From: Mixta calida
Lineage (GTDB): Bacteria > Pseudomonadota > Gammaproteobacteria > Enterobacterales > Enterobacteriaceae
Assembly (NCBI RefSeq): GCF_002953215.1
Contig: NZ_CP026378.1
Coordinates: forward strand, 3,144,540-3,208,539
Reading direction: 5' to 3'
Length of the DNA stretch: 64,000 nt
Position 1 is the first letter of the stretch, and each line of letters starts with the position of its first letter. The translations under genes were made by a program, and so were the position numbers. Below the pieces are notes generated by a model, which saw nothing but the letters and a program-made list of their open reading frames with translations, searched no databases and was not told the origin of the DNA. Of this stretch, positions 1 to 8,450 are shown piece by piece.

Positions 1-294
1 CAACGCCGGACGCGTCACCTCCACCACATCCGTATGCACGCTGGAGATCAGACGCAGCAGCGCCGGCCCCAGACGCACGCCGCCTGCGCCATGGCTGCGC
101 ACCATTTGGGCGGCATCCAGCGCCGCCACGATACGCTGCACGGTAGAGCGCGGCAGCTCGACCGCCTGCGCAATCTCGCCCAGGCTCATGCCGCCGGGGT
201 GTTCTCCCAATGCGTTAAGAATATTGGCTGCGCGTGCAATAACCTGGATGCCGCCCGTTTTTTCATCGTCACGATGATGCGGTTTTTCAGACAT
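1..294 (-). CDS. IclR-family transcriptional regulator (N-terminal part, cut by window edge)
   Basis: The 98 codons visible form the N-terminal DNA-binding half of an IclR-type repressor. After a short charged leader comes a winged helix-turn-helix with the typical motif EIAQAVELPRSTVQRIVAAL near residues 38-57. The ligand-binding GAF-like domain lies beyond the left edge. The gene is divergent from an efflux pair at 459-3097, and a long inverted repeat sits between them. IclR proteins usually control neighbouring genes and themselves, so it probably regulates the pump. That link is inference from position. The family call is firm; the ligand is unknown. Confidence 0.85.
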   Translation of the reverse strand, partial: MSEKPHHRDDEKTGGIQVIARAANILNALGEHPGGMSLGEIAQAVELPRSTVQRIVAALDAAQMVRSHGAGGVRLGPALLRLISSVHTDVVEVTRPAL

Positions 295-361
295 GATCTT
301 CTCTTTCCATGAAAGGCGCCGATACTGTAGCGCGTTTTATCGCGCTTTCCCACCCTGTACC

Positions 362-388
362 ACATTGCAATACATCTAATCACAATGT
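362..388. promoter_or_regulatory. Inverted repeat in the divergent IclR/efflux intergenic region
   Basis: ACATTG at 362-367 and CAATGT at 383-388 form inverted arms separated by 15 bases, midway between the divergent start codons. IclR-family proteins bind palindromic operators in such positions. Binding is inferred; only the symmetry is seen. Confidence 0.4.
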
Positions 389-458
389 AAGATTGCGCGC
401 CTGTTGCATCGCATCCCGATACACCACCTCATTATAAGAAGACAATGGAGTACCTGCT

Positions 459-2066
459 ATGAACGGTCAGCCTGCCGCTGCACCGGCTCCCCACCCTTTT
501 ACCCTGCGACTGGCGCTGGGGCTGGTTGGGGTGCTGATCGCCGCGCTCTCGTCCGGCCTGAACGATCGCGTCACTGATATCGCGCTGGCGGATATTCGCG
601 CCGCGCTGGGCATCAGCTATGACCAGGGCAGCTGGCTGATTGCGGGCTATCAGGCGGCGGAAGTCGCGGCGATGATGATCGCCCCCTGGTTCGCCGTTAC
701 GCTCTCCCTGCGCCGATTCGCGCTTGCCGTGGCGTTCGGCTTCGGCCTGGTCGCGGCGCTGCTGCCTTTTGTCACGCACTATCCGCTGTTTCTGGCGCTG
801 CGCGTGCTGCAGGGCATCTTCGGCGGCGCTCTGCCGCCGCTGCTGATGACGGTCGCGCTGCGCTTTTTGCCGCCGCCGTTTAAGCTTTACGGCCTGAGCG
901 CCTACGCCTTAACCGCTACCTTCGGACCGAATATGGCGGCGACGCTGGCCGCGTTCTGGACCGACAGCGTCGGCTGGGCATTTGTCTTCTGGCAGGTGAT
1001 CCCGGCGATGCTGATCGCCATGCTGCTCATCGGCTGGGGCATCCCGCAGGACCCGACACGCTTCGAGCGTTTCCGCCAGATCGATCTGTTCGGCATGGCG
1101 ACCGGCTGTAGCGGCGTGGCGCTGCTGGTTCTGGCGTTAAATCATGGCGAGCGGCTCGACTGGCTCAGCTCGCCGTTGATTGTCGGCATGCTGCTGACGA
1201 GCGCGGCGCTGCTGATCGTTTTCCTGATTAATGAATGGTTTCATCCGCTGCCGCTGTTCCGGTTACAGATGCTGTCGCGTCCCAACTTTACCCACGGACT
1301 GCTGACGCTGGCGGGCGTGCTGCTGGTCGCGCTATCGGGATCGGCGCTGCCCTCGGCTTATTTTGCGCAGGTGGAGGGATTCCGCACCGCGCAGTTTGCG
1401 CCGCTGGCGCTGGCCATCGGCGCGCCGCAGCTGTTGATCGCCCCATTTATGGCGATGCTGCTGAACATTCGCTGGCTTGACTGCCGTTGGATGCTGACCT
1501 GCGGCGCGCTGCTGCTGGCGGCGTCCTGCATCATGGGTTCGCAGGTGACGACCGACTGGGCGCGAGAAAATTTCTGGCTGATACAGACGATGCAGGCCTT
1601 TGGCCAGCCGATGATGATCCTGCCGGTGCTGATGAGCGCCACGTCGGTGGTGCAGCCGCCGGAAGGCCCCTTCGCGTCCGCGATGTTCAATACCGTACGC
1701 GGCTTTTCCAGCGTGGCGGCCGGGACGCTGGTGGAGTGGTTTATCAGCCATCGCGAACAGTTCCACTCTCATATTCTGCTCGACGGCGCAGCCAGCCGCG
1801 GCTGGCTGCTGAGCGCCCCTTCTGCCAGCGAAGCCAGCGCCACCGCGCCGCTGCTGCCCGACGGCAGCATCAGCACGACGGAAAATATCGGCCGTTTCGC
1901 CACGCTGGTTAAGCATCAGGCGCAGGTGTTAAGCATCAGCGACGCCTACCTGATGCTGATCGCCTTCGCGCTGCTGCTGATCCTGCTAACCGCCTGGCTG
2001 CCGAAGCGCGTCTGGCCGCCGCAAACCTTATTACAACAACCTGTTACGCCGAAACCGGGAATCTGA
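459..2066 (+). CDS. MFS multidrug efflux transporter, DHA2/EmrB-like
   Basis: This 535-residue inner-membrane protein has about fourteen hydrophobic segments, the DHA2 (EmrB/QacA) layout. Family features include the segment RVLQGIFGGALPPLLM near residue 110 and a GPNMAATLAAFW antiporter-type motif near 150. It would use proton antiport to expel drugs or other small hydrophobic compounds. The stop codon overlaps the start of the downstream membrane-fusion gene by one base (TGATG), so the two are translationally coupled and should form an EmrAB-like pair working with an outer-membrane TolC-type protein encoded elsewhere. The substrate cannot be told from sequence. The ATG is preceded by AATGGAG at a suitable distance. 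Confidence 0.9.
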   Translation: MNGQPAAAPAPHPFTLRLALGLVGVLIAALSSGLNDRVTDIALADIRAALGISYDQGSWLIAGYQAAEVAAMMIAPWFAVTLSLRRFALAVAFGFGLVAALLPFVTHYPLFLALRVLQGIFGGALPPLLMTVALRFLPPPFKLYGLSAYALTATFGPNMAATLAAFWTDSVGWAFVFWQVIPAMLIAMLLIGWGIPQDPTRFERFRQIDLFGMATGCSGVALLVLALNHGERLDWLSSPLIVGMLLTSAALLIVFLINEWFHPLPLFRLQMLSRPNFTHGLLTLAGVLLVALSGSALPSAYFAQVEGFRTAQFAPLALAIGAPQLLIAPFMAMLLNIRWLDCRWMLTCGALLLAASCIMGSQVTTDWARENFWLIQTMQAFGQPMMILPVLMSATSVVQPPEGPFASAMFNTVRGFSSVAAGTLVEWFISHREQFHSHILLDGAASRGWLLSAPSASEASATAPLLPDGSISTTENIGRFATLVKHQAQVLSISDAYLMLIAFALLLILLTAWLPKRVWPPQTLLQQPVTPKPGI

Positions 2067-3097
2067 TGATGTCTTTTACACCTGCTAAACGCACCGGCCT
2101 GCTGGCGGTGCTGCTGATCGTTCTACTGGCTATCGCCTTCTTTATCTGGTCCGCTATGACGCGCGCCGACTATCGCACCGACGACGCCTGGGTGACCGCT
2201 GACTATACGCTGGTGGCGCCGAAGGTTTCCGGCTACATTCGCGACGTGCGGGTGCGCGACAACCAGCAGGTAAAGGCGGGCGACCTACTCGCCACGCTGG
2301 ATGACCGCGACTACCGCGTGGCGCTGGAGAGCGCCGAAGCCAACCTGCAACTGAGCGAGGCGAAGCTCGCTGGTATACAGGCGCAACGTGAACAACAGCA
2401 GGCGGTGATCGCGCAAAACAGGGCGGCGGTAAACGCCAGCCAGGCGACGCTCAGCTACGCCGGGCAAAACGCCGAGCGCTATCGCCGCCTGTTGCAGAGC
2501 GGAACCGCCACCGCCGACGAGCAGCAGAAAGCCAGCTCGGCGATGCGCTCCGCCACGGCGCAGGTTGAGCAGAACCGCGCCGCCGTGCTGGCGGCGGAAA
2601 AACAGACCGCCATCCTGCTGGCCGCTCAGAAGCAGGCGGAAGCGGAGATCGCCGCGGCTAAAGCGGCGGTGGATCAGGCGAAGCTGAATCTTTCTTATAC
2701 GCGCATCGTGGCGCCGATCGGCGGCATGGTGGGACAGCGCGCGCTGCGTCAGGGCGCTTACGTCTCCGCCGGCACGCACCTGCTGGCGCTGGTGCCGTTG
2801 CAGCAAAGCTACATTATCGCCAACTACCTGGAAACGCAGCTGACTGATGTGAAGCCGGGCCAGCCGGTTGAAATCGCCGTCGACGCCCTGCCCGGCCATC
2901 GTTTCCACGGACGCGTCGACAGCATCGCGCCGGCGACCGGCGCCACCTTCTCGGCGATCGCGGCGGACAACGCCACCGGCAACTTCACGAAAGTGGTGCA
3001 GCGCCTGCCGGTGAAGATCGTGCTGGACGCGCAGCAGTCCGACCTGGCGCGCCTGCGCGTCGGTATGTCGGTGATCCCGGAAATTAAGGTGAAGTAA
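2066..3097 (+). CDS. HlyD-family membrane fusion protein (EmrA-like)
   Basis: This 343-residue periplasmic adaptor has one N-terminal membrane anchor (residues about 10-30), then a split biotinyl-lipoyl domain with TDDAWVTADYTLVAPKVSGY near residue 38. An Ala/Gln-rich coiled-coil hairpin spans about 90-210, followed by a beta-barrel starting LSYTRIVAPIGGMVG. It bridges the MFS pump encoded immediately upstream to an outer-membrane channel. The start ATG overlaps the pump stop codon; a second ATG follows directly and is an alternative. It is probably cotranscribed with the pump under the divergent IclR regulator. A weak GC hairpin and T-rich stretch follow the stop. Confidence 0.9.
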   Translation: MMSFTPAKRTGLLAVLLIVLLAIAFFIWSAMTRADYRTDDAWVTADYTLVAPKVSGYIRDVRVRDNQQVKAGDLLATLDDRDYRVALESAEANLQLSEAKLAGIQAQREQQQAVIAQNRAAVNASQATLSYAGQNAERYRRLLQSGTATADEQQKASSAMRSATAQVEQNRAAVLAAEKQTAILLAAQKQAEAEIAAAKAAVDQAKLNLSYTRIVAPIGGMVGQRALRQGAYVSAGTHLLALVPLQQSYIIANYLETQLTDVKPGQPVEIAVDALPGHRFHGRVDSIAPATGATFSAIAADNATGNFTKVVQRLPVKIVLDAQQSDLARLRVGMSVIPEIKVK

Positions 3098-3294
3098 GCT
3101 GGCGAAAAGCGCGAATTGCGCCTATTTATTTTGTGATCGAATCCGCGTAAATTAGCGCGCGATCCCGTTCTGAGTTGCTCAGGGCTACCGGGGAGCAGCG
3201 TTGCCACACTGAAGAATGGCATCCTGTTCCCGTTCTGTTCGCGTTGCGCTGGCCGGGGATCGCCATCGTCGTAACCGCTCAGAGGAGTTTTCAG

Positions 3295-3366
3295 GTGAAA
3301 TACGCGTTGATGGGAATCTCTTTTTTCCTGTTAGTCTGGGTTGGCACCTTCGTGCTGATGCTGTAA
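3295..3366 (+). CDS. ypdK: Small membrane protein YpdK
   Basis: A 23-residue, almost entirely hydrophobic peptide begins at a GTG codon eight bases after the ribosome-binding site AGAGGAG (3281-3287). It reads VKYALMGISF then FLLVWVGTFVLML and closely resembles E. coli YpdK (recalled as MKYFFMGISF...WAGTFALMI), which sits beside alaC in the same place. It is a single-pass small inner-membrane protein of unknown function. A longer in-frame reading from 3175 exists, but the family length and the ribosome-binding site favour the short form. It is convergent with alaC. About 200 bases of untranslated sequence lie upstream with no other gene visible. Confidence 0.8.
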   Translation: MKYALMGISFFLLVWVGTFVLML

Positions 3367-3380
3367 CCGTGCGGAAATGG

Positions 3381-3401
3381 GGGCGACGTCGTGCGTCGCC
3401 C
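3381..3401. terminator. Hairpin between convergent ypdK and alaC
   Basis: GGGCGAC at 3381-3387 pairs with GTCGCCC at 3395-3401 around a 7-base loop. No long T-run follows on either strand, so its strength as a terminator is uncertain. Confidence 0.45.
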
Positions 3402-3410
3402 GATTTACCG

Positions 3411-4652
3411 CTACGCCTGCGGCGTTTCGCTGCTTTTCATCGCGCCCGGCGCTAAGATGCCATCGGCACGAAACATCGCTTTAATGCCCCGCACCGCCTG
3501 CCGTATGCGATCGCTGTTTTCAATCAGCGCGAAGCGCACATGAGTATCGCCGTAGTCGCCGAAGCCGACACCGGGCGAGACGCAGACTTTCGCCTCCTGT
3601 AACAGCCGTTTGGCGAACTCCAGCGAACCGAGATGCGCGTACTGTTCGGGGATTTTCGCCCAGACATACATCGACGCCTTCGGCATTTCCACCATCCAGC
3701 CCGCCTCATGCAGCCCTTTCACCAACACGTCGCGCCGCCGCTTATACTGCCCGGCGATATCGCGCACGCACTGCTGATCCCCTTCCAGCGCGGCGATGGC
3801 CGCCACCTGCAATGGCGTAAAGGTGCCGTAATCGTGGTAGCTTTTGATGCGCGCCAGCGCTGCCACCAGCTCTTTGTTGCCAACCATAAAGCCAATGCGC
3901 CAGCCCGCCATATTGTAGCTTTTCGACAGGGTGAAGAACTCAACCGCGACGTCGCGCGCGCCCGGCACCTGCATAATCGAGGGCGCCTTCCAGCCGTCGT
4001 AGACGATATCGGCATAGGCGAGATCGTGCACCACCAGCACGTTGTACTGCTTCGCCAGCGCAATCACGCGCTCGAAAAAATCCAGCTCGACGCACTGCGC
4101 GGTAGGGTTAGAGGGAAAACCGAGGATCATCATCTTCGGCTTCGGGTAGCTTTCGCGGATCGCCCTTTCCAGCTCGTTAAAGAAATCGACGCCCGCCACC
4201 AGCGGCACCGAACGCACCTGCGCGCCGGCAATTACCGCGCCGTAAATATGAATGGGGTAGCTGGGATTCGGCACCAGCACGGTGTCGCCGTGATCGAGCG
4301 TCGCCAGCATCAGATGCGCCAGTCCCTCTTTCGAGCCGATGGTGACGATCGCCTCCGATTCAGGATCGATATCGACCGCATAGCGATCGGCATACCAGCG
4401 GGAGATGGCGCGACGCAGGCGTGGAATGCCGCGCGAGGTAGAGTAGCCGTGGGTGTCATCGCGCTGCGCCACCTGACAGAGTTTTTCCACGATATGCGGC
4501 GGCGTAGCGCCGTCCGGGTTGCCCATGCTGAAATCGATAATATCTTCGCCGCGCCGACGCGCAGCCATCTTCAGCTCAGCGGTAATGTTGAATACGTAAG
4601 GGGGAAGGCGTTCAATACGGGAAAAACGACGAGACGAGCTGTTATCAGCCAT
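3411..4652 (-). CDS. alaC: Glutamate-pyruvate aminotransferase AlaC
   Basis: A class I/II PLP-dependent aminotransferase of 413 residues (E. coli AlaC has 412) that makes alanine from pyruvate and glutamate. Landmarks are [20 protein letters not shown] at the N-terminus, the substrate loop [11 protein letters not shown], and the PLP-lysine region [15 protein letters not shown]. The start at MADNSSS matches the family. The frame stays open 25 codons further upstream, but that extension is Arg/Ser-rich and not part of the family. It is divergent from ypdA, and a perfect hairpin sits in its leader. It links pyruvate to amino-acid synthesis beside a pyruvate-responsive sensor. Confidence 0.96.
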   Translation of the reverse strand: MADNSSSRRFSRIERLPPYVFNITAELKMAARRRGEDIIDFSMGNPDGATPPHIVEKLCQVAQRDDTHGYSTSRGIPRLRRAISRWYADRYAVDIDPESEAIVTIGSKEGLAHLMLATLDHGDTVLVPNPSYPIHIYGAVIAGAQVRSVPLVAGVDFFNELERAIRESYPKPKMMILGFPSNPTAQCVELDFFERVIALAKQYNVLVVHDLAYADIVYDGWKAPSIMQVPGARDVAVEFFTLSKSYNMAGWRIGFMVGNKELVAALARIKSYHDYGTFTPLQVAAIAALEGDQQCVRDIAGQYKRRRDVLVKGLHEAGWMVEMPKASMYVWAKIPEQYAHLGSLEFAKRLLQEAKVCVSPGVGFGDYGDTHVRFALIENSDRIRQAVRGIKAMFRADGILAPGAMKSSETPQA

Positions 4653-4698
4653 AGCATCCTCTGAAGTACGTAAGCGCCCGGACCGTCCGAGCGACGCT

Positions 4699-4714
4699 GA
4701 CCACCGATGTGGTC
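4699..4714 (-). other. Perfect hairpin in the alaC 5' leader
   Basis: GACCAC (4699-4704) and GTGGTC (4709-4714) form a perfect 6-bp stem with a CGAT tetraloop, about 47 bases upstream of the alaC start. It could be a leader RNA structure or an operator; nothing more can be said. Confidence 0.3.
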
Positions 4715-4856
4715 GAAGAATGAACATAGCCTGGCGACGGTCAGTTTGTCGACAGAAAAAAATAAACGGCGTGACGGACGGCGATGCGAAAGATCATAGC
4801 GCCGCTGAATGACATTTCCTATCATGTCCGTTTATGTGTTAAGCCTTGAGATGCCT

Positions 4857-6557
4857 GTGCAATCCATATTCGATATGCTGCTGGCGGTATTTGACCGCGC
4901 CGCCCTGATGCTGATCTGCCTCTTCTTTCTGACGCGCACGCGCCACTTCCGTCAGCTGCTGCAAAAAGATGAGCACTCGCGCCAGGAACTGCTGGCGGTG
5001 ACCGCCATCTTTTCGCTGTTTGCGTTGTTCAGCACCTGGTCGGCGGTGAACGTCGACGGTTCGCTGCTGAACGTGCGCATTATCGCCGTCATGTCGGGCG
5101 GCATTCTGTTCGGCCCCTGGGTCGGCATCGCCACCGGAATTATCGCCGGACTGCACCGCTTTCTGATTGATATCCACGGCGTCTCCTCGGTTCCCTGCCT
5201 GATCACCAGCATTATCGCTGGCGTTGCGTCGGGCTGGATCAATCTCAAGGTGGCGAAGGAGCATCGCTGGCGGCTGGGGATCCTCGGCGGCATGCTGTGC
5301 GAATCTCTGACGATGCTGCTGATTATTCTCTGGGCGCGCCCAACGGCGCTCGGCATCGATATCGTCTCTGAGATCGCTATCCCGATGATCCTCGGCGCCG
5401 TCAGCATCGGCCTGATCGTACTGCTGGTGCAGAGCGTCGAAGGCGAAAAAGAGGCGATCGCCGCACGTCAGGCGAAGCTGGCGCTCGATATCGCCAATAA
5501 AACCCTGCCGCTGTTTCGTCACGTCAACAGCGATTCGCTGCGCAAGGTGTGTGACATTATCCGCAACGATATCAACGCCGATGCGGTGGCGATCACCAAT
5601 AAACATCAGATCCTCGCCTATGTCGGCTACGGCGAGCAGCACTATCGTCAGGGCGACGACGCGCTGAGCCCCACCACGCGCCAGGCGATTAACTACGGCA
5701 AAATTATTATCAAAAATAACGATGAGGCTTGGCGCACGCGCGATATTCACTCAATGATCGTTATCCCGCTGTGGGAAAAAGGCGAAGTGACCGGCACGCT
5801 GAAAATCTACTATCGCCATGCGCACCGCATCACCGGGTCGCTGAAGGAGATGGCGGTCGGCCTGTCGCAGCTCATCTCGACGCAGCTGGAGGTATCGCGC
5901 ACCGAGCAGCTGCGCGAGATGGCCAACAAAGCGGAACTGCGCGCGCTGCAAAGCAAAATCAACCCGCACTTTCTGTTCAACGCGCTGAACGCCATCTCCT
6001 CCTCTATCCGCATGAATCCCGATACCGCCCGTCAGCTGATTATCAATTTGTCGCGTTATCTGCGCTACAACCTGGAGCTGAACGATGACGAACCGATCGA
6101 TATTAAAAAAGAGCTCTATCAGGTGAAGGACTATATTGCGATTGAGCAGGCACGCTTCGGCGACAAGCTGACGATGATTTATCATATCGACGAGGAGCTT
6201 CATTGCACCCTGCCCAGCCTGCTGATCCAGCCGCTGGTGGAGAACGCCATCGTTCACGGCATTCAGCCCTGCCGCGGCAAAGGGGTGGTGACGCTGTCGG
6301 TTGAGGATCACGGCGATCGGGTGCGCATCGCGGTGCGCGATACCGGCAACGGCATCAGCGATGAGGTGATCGCGCGCGTGACGCGCAATGAAATGCCCGG
6401 CAATAAGATCGGCCTGCTGAACGTGCATCACCGCGTTAAGCTGCTTTACGGCGGCGGATTGCAGATTACGCAGCTGCATCCCGGCACGGAAATCGCCTTT
6501 TACATCAGCAAAAACGGCGAAAAGCTGCCGGAAAAAACGCTGTCCCTGACGGCCTGA
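4857..6557 (+). CDS. ypdA: Sensor histidine kinase YpdA (LytS type)
   Basis: The pyruvate-responsive membrane kinase that pairs with YpdB. Several N-terminal membrane segments form a 5TM-LYT receptor domain (about residues 1-190). A GAF domain follows (about 215-340), then the His_kinase region with [20 protein letters not shown] carrying the phosphorylated His, and an HATPase with VENAIVHG. Start choice is uncertain. GTG at 4857 gives 566 residues, aligns with the 565-residue E. coli protein as recalled, and has TTGAG at good spacing. ATG at 4851 or 4824 would add 2 or 11 residues. The ypdB start follows 11 bases after the stop, so the two are cotranscribed. It is divergent from alaC. Confidence 0.94.
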   Translation: MQSIFDMLLAVFDRAALMLICLFFLTRTRHFRQLLQKDEHSRQELLAVTAIFSLFALFSTWSAVNVDGSLLNVRIIAVMSGGILFGPWVGIATGIIAGLHRFLIDIHGVSSVPCLITSIIAGVASGWINLKVAKEHRWRLGILGGMLCESLTMLLIILWARPTALGIDIVSEIAIPMILGAVSIGLIVLLVQSVEGEKEAIAARQAKLALDIANKTLPLFRHVNSDSLRKVCDIIRNDINADAVAITNKHQILAYVGYGEQHYRQGDDALSPTTRQAINYGKIIIKNNDEAWRTRDIHSMIVIPLWEKGEVTGTLKIYYRHAHRITGSLKEMAVGLSQLISTQLEVSRTEQLREMANKAELRALQSKINPHFLFNALNAISSSIRMNPDTARQLIINLSRYLRYNLELNDDEPIDIKKELYQVKDYIAIEQARFGDKLTMIYHIDEELHCTLPSLLIQPLVENAIVHGIQPCRGKGVVTLSVEDHGDRVRIAVRDTGNGISDEVIARVTRNEMPGNKIGLLNVHHRVKLLYGGGLQITQLHPGTEIAFYISKNGEKLPEKTLSLTA

Positions 6558-6568
6558 GAGAGAAGCAA

Positions 6569-7297
6569 GTGAAAGCGATCATAGTGGAAGATGAATTTCT
6601 GGCGCAGCAGGAGCTGAGCTGGATGATTAAGCAGCACAGCGCGATTGAAATTGTCGCCTGCTTCGATGACGGACTCGACGTACTGAAGTTTCTACAACAT
6701 CACGAAGTGGATGTGATCTTTCTCGATATCAATATTCCGTCGCTGGATGGCGTGCTGCTGGCGCAGAACATCAGCAAATTCGCCCACCGGCCGCAGATTG
6801 TGTTTATCACCGCGTGGAAAGAGCATGCGGTGGAGGCGTTTGAGCTGGAAGCGTTCGACTATATTCTCAAGCCCTACCATGAATCGCGCATCGTCAGCAT
6901 GCTGCACAAGCTGGAGGCGCACGGGCAGCAGCAGCCGACGTCCGAAACCCCGACCTCGCGCGGCGGCGCGCAGACCGTTAACCTGGTGAAGGACGAGCGC
7001 ATTATCGTGACCGACATTAACGATATTTACTATGTGGAAGCGCACGAGAAGCTGACGTTTGTTTATACGCGACGGGAAGAGTATGTGATGTCGATGACGA
7101 TCGGCGAATTTTGCAGCCGGCTGCCGGAAAATCAGTTCTTCCGCTGCCATCGCTCCTTTTGCGTCAACCTGAACAAGATTCGCGAGATCGAACCCTGGTT
7201 TAACAATACCTACCTTCTGCGGCTGCGCGATCTGGAGTTTCAGGTGCCGGTCAGCCGCAGCAAAGTAAAAGCCTTTCGCCAGCTGATGCGCCTGTAA
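6569..7297 (+). CDS. ypdB: Response regulator YpdB (LytTR type)
   Basis: A cytoplasmic response regulator of 242 residues. The receiver domain has the acidic pocket VEDE near the N-terminus and the phospho-acceptor Asp53 in IFLDINIPSLDG. The C-terminal LytTR DNA-binding domain includes FFRCHRSFCVNLNKI and PVSRSKVKAFRQLM. In E. coli YpdB activates the transporter gene yhjX on pyruvate exposure; that target is not in this window. The start is GTG at 6569 behind GAGAGAAG. The fructose-like PTS genes that follow in E. coli are absent, and glk lies directly downstream on the other strand. Confidence 0.95.
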   Translation: MKAIIVEDEFLAQQELSWMIKQHSAIEIVACFDDGLDVLKFLQHHEVDVIFLDINIPSLDGVLLAQNISKFAHRPQIVFITAWKEHAVEAFELEAFDYILKPYHESRIVSMLHKLEAHGQQQPTSETPTSRGGAQTVNLVKDERIIVTDINDIYYVEAHEKLTFVYTRREEYVMSMTIGEFCSRLPENQFFRCHRSFCVNLNKIREIEPWFNNTYLLRLRDLEFQVPVSRSKVKAFRQLMRL

Positions 7298-7321
7298 CGG
7301 CGGGCCGTGTGGCCCGCCGAC
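7297..7321. terminator. Hairpin between convergent ypdB and glk
   Basis: CGGCGGGCC and GGCCCGCCG pair around a short GTGT loop in the gap between the two convergent stop codons. It may serve either strand; T-runs are weak. Confidence 0.5.
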
Positions 7322-7325
7322 AACC

Positions 7326-8291
7326 TTACAGCACGCGGCCCAGCGTCTGGCGCAGATGCGCGCCTGCGCCCAACAGTCCCGGCTGATCGTGCGTGATCAT
7401 ATAGACCGGAATATCGTGCACATAGTCACGGAAGCGGCCTTTGTCTTCAAAGGCGGCGCGGAAGCCGGAGGCCTTAAAGAACTCCAGGAAGCGCGGCACG
7501 ATTCCGCCAGCGATATAGACGCCGCCGAAGGTGCCGAGGTTCAGCGCCAGGTTGCCGCCGAAGCGCCCCATAATCACGCAGAACAGGGACAGCGCGCGGC
7601 GGCAGTCGGTACAGCTGTCCGCCAGCGCGCGTTCGGAAACATCTTTCGGCTTCAGGTTTTCCGGCACGCGCTTATCAGATTTCACGATGGCGCGGTAGAG
7701 ATTCACCAGCCCCGATCCTGACAGCACGCGCTCGGCGGAGACGTGGCCCAGCTCTTCGCGCAGCACCTGCAAAATTAAATCTTCTTCCACGCTGTTCGGC
7801 GCGAAGTCGACATGGCCGCCCTCGCCCGGCAGGCTGACCCAGCGGCGATCGACATGCACCAGATGGGCGACGCCGAGACCGGTGCCCGCGCCGTACACGG
7901 CGATGGGCTTATCCTTTACCGCCGCGCCGCCGCCGAACTGAATCACGTCGTTTTCGGTCAGCATCGGGATCGCCATCGAAACGGCGGTAAAATCGTTGAT
8001 GATTTCCAGATGATCGAAGCCCAGGCTCGCTTTCAGCGCCTGCGTGGAGAAAGCCCAGTCGTGGTTGGTCATCTCGACCCAGTCTTCGGTGATCGGGCAG
8101 GCGATGGCGATGCAGCCATCCTTAACGTCTTGCTGCTGCTCTTCCAGAAACAGGCGGATCACCGCTTCGAGGCTGTGATGTTCCGATGTTGACCAGGTGG
8201 TTACCTGAGAGATCAGGCCAGTTTCTACTTCACACAGCGCCAGGCGCGCGTTGGTACCGCCAACGTCGCCCACCAAAGCGTATTTAGTCAT
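7326..8291 (-). CDS. glk: Glucokinase
   Basis: A cytoplasmic ATP-dependent glucokinase of 321 residues, the same length as E. coli Glk, which phosphorylates free glucose to glucose-6-phosphate. The phosphate-binding motif [13 protein letters not shown] lies at the N-terminus. The sugar-binding stretch [14 protein letters not shown] and the adenosine motif [12 protein letters not shown] are also seen. It stands alone on the minus strand with its own promoter region between 8292 and 8360. It complements the PTS genes ptsHI-crr elsewhere in the window by handling glucose that arises inside the cell. Confidence 0.97.
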   Translation of the reverse strand: MTKYALVGDVGGTNARLALCEVETGLISQVTTWSTSEHHSLEAVIRLFLEEQQQDVKDGCIAIACPITEDWVEMTNHDWAFSTQALKASLGFDHLEIINDFTAVSMAIPMLTENDVIQFGGGAAVKDKPIAVYGAGTGLGVAHLVHVDRRWVSLPGEGGHVDFAPNSVEEDLILQVLREELGHVSAERVLSGSGLVNLYRAIVKSDKRVPENLKPKDVSERALADSCTDCRRALSLFCVIMGRFGGNLALNLGTFGGVYIAGGIVPRFLEFFKASGFRAAFEDKGRFRDYVHDIPVYMITHDQPGLLGAGAHLRQTLGRVL

Positions 8292-8357
8292 TATTCTGCT
8301 GCTCCGCTTATTTCAATTCTCTACGGGACACTATAAATTTCCCCCGGTAAAACAACA

Positions 8358-8388
8358 ACGCTCACCGTAAAGAAAGGTGAGCGTTTTG
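8358..8388 (-). terminator. Rho-independent terminator downstream of the decarboxylase gene
   Basis: CGCTCACC and GGTGAGCG form a stem with flanking A and T runs, some 65 bases beyond the decarboxylase stop and upstream of glk on the same strand. It should stop read-through into glk. Confidence 0.6.
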
Positions 8389-8450
8389 CAAATCGCCCGT
8401 TACCTTAACCGTGAAAGCGCATGCTGAACAGCACCATCTTTCTGAAATCG

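Noticed and set aside
4653-4727. N-terminal extension of AlaC by 25 codons in the open frame
   Set aside because: The extension is Arg/Ser-rich, contains the hairpin and leader region, and family members start at the MADNSSS position.
5751-6479. Long minus-strand open frames opposite ypdA and other large genes
   Set aside because: They are mirror frames of conserved coding sequence, with Arg/His/Gln-rich translations and no domain similarity.
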